Both the position numbers and the translations under genes were made by a program. A stretch of 5,634 bases of DNA from Limnohabitans sp. (GTDB taxonomy: Bacteria > Pseudomonadota > Gammaproteobacteria > Burkholderiales > Burkholderiaceae_C): assembly GCA_021731425.1 (NCBI GenBank), contig JAKFXJ010000289.1, forward strand, positions 1 to 5,634. The letters run 5' to 3'. Shown one piece after another: positions 5,565 through 5,634 of the stretch; the first letter of the stretch is position 1, and each line of letters starts with the position of its first letter. The notes under the pieces were generated by a model. That model was not told the origin of the DNA. It did no database searches and saw only the letters and a program-made list of their open reading frames with translations.

Positions 5565-5634
5565 ATTTTTATTTTCAAAATGGCTACAAGAACTTCCTTA
5601 CACCAGTTCTTGTAGCCATTTTGAAAATAAAAAT
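5565..5634. repeat. Perfect 30-bp inverted repeat with 10-nt loop at the window edge
   Basis: Left arm 5565-5594 and right arm 5605-5634 are exact reverse complements over all 30 bases, separated by TCCTTACACC (5595-5604). The inner part of each stem (GGCTACAAGAACT and its complement) is GC-richer and the outer part is AT-rich, with A-runs and T-runs symmetrical about the centre. The structure reaches the last base, so it may continue beyond it. Possible readings are a bidirectional intrinsic terminator, a hairpin RNA or dispersed palindromic repeat, or a fold-back artefact at a contig end. Chance is not a reasonable explanation. Confidence 0.9.

Noticed and set aside
5580..5619. Eleven-codon reading frames (MATRT...FL, then TAG) on both strands inside the terminal inverted repeat
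   Set aside because: The near-symmetry follows from the inverted repeat (ATGGC at one end gives TAGCC at the other). No ribosome binding site precedes either ATG.
5565..5634. attC site, miniature transposon or closed hairpin telomere
   Set aside because: The arms are perfectly paired without the extrahelical bases or GTTRRRY core of attC. The 10-nt loop is too short for a transposon body and unpaired, unlike a telomere-resolution palindrome.

Overview
The window looks like chromosomal DNA of a freshwater-type betaproteobacterium, probably Burkholderiales near Comamonadaceae (Limnohabitans/Rhodoferax-like). This rests on the style of the MotA/MotB proteins, the surface-adhesin E family protein and the moderate GC content of the genes. 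It is a judgement from protein style, not a database result. No phage, insertion sequence, CRISPR array, rRNA or tRNA was seen.

Layout from left to right. Two genes lie on the minus strand: a small exported adhesin-E-like protein (8-418) and, upstream of it in the same operon, a FemAB/GNAT-fold acyltransferase (427-1347). A short divergent intergenic stretch of about 50 bp follows. The plus strand then carries a compact group: a 72-residue membrane protein (1397-1615), motA (1630-2493), motB (2493-3485, overlapping motA by one base) and a membrane-anchored periplasmic protein of unknown function (3559-4065). Converging on this group from the right is a sigma-54-type AAA+ activator (4111-5373, minus strand). 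Its Fis-type DNA-binding end resembles the flagellar master regulators FleQ/FlrA. The last 260 bases hold no gene. They are strongly AT-rich (39 G/C in 174 bases over 5461-5634) and end in a perfect 30-bp inverted repeat with a 10-nt loop that touches the last base of the window.

How the parts fit. MotA and MotB form the proton-driven stator of the flagellar motor. The two unrecognised proteins flanking motAB on the same strand are candidates for stator-associated factors, by position only. The convergent FleQ-like regulator fits a motility locus. It lacks the N-terminal receiver-like domain of FleQ and several residues recalled to contact c-di-GMP there, so it may be controlled differently. 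The acyltransferase and adhesin-E genes are cell-envelope functions with no proven link to motility.

The points most worth a second look are the terminal inverted repeat, the two uncharacterised neighbours of motAB, the alanine-rich cytoplasmic extension of MotB and the stripped-down FleQ-like activator.
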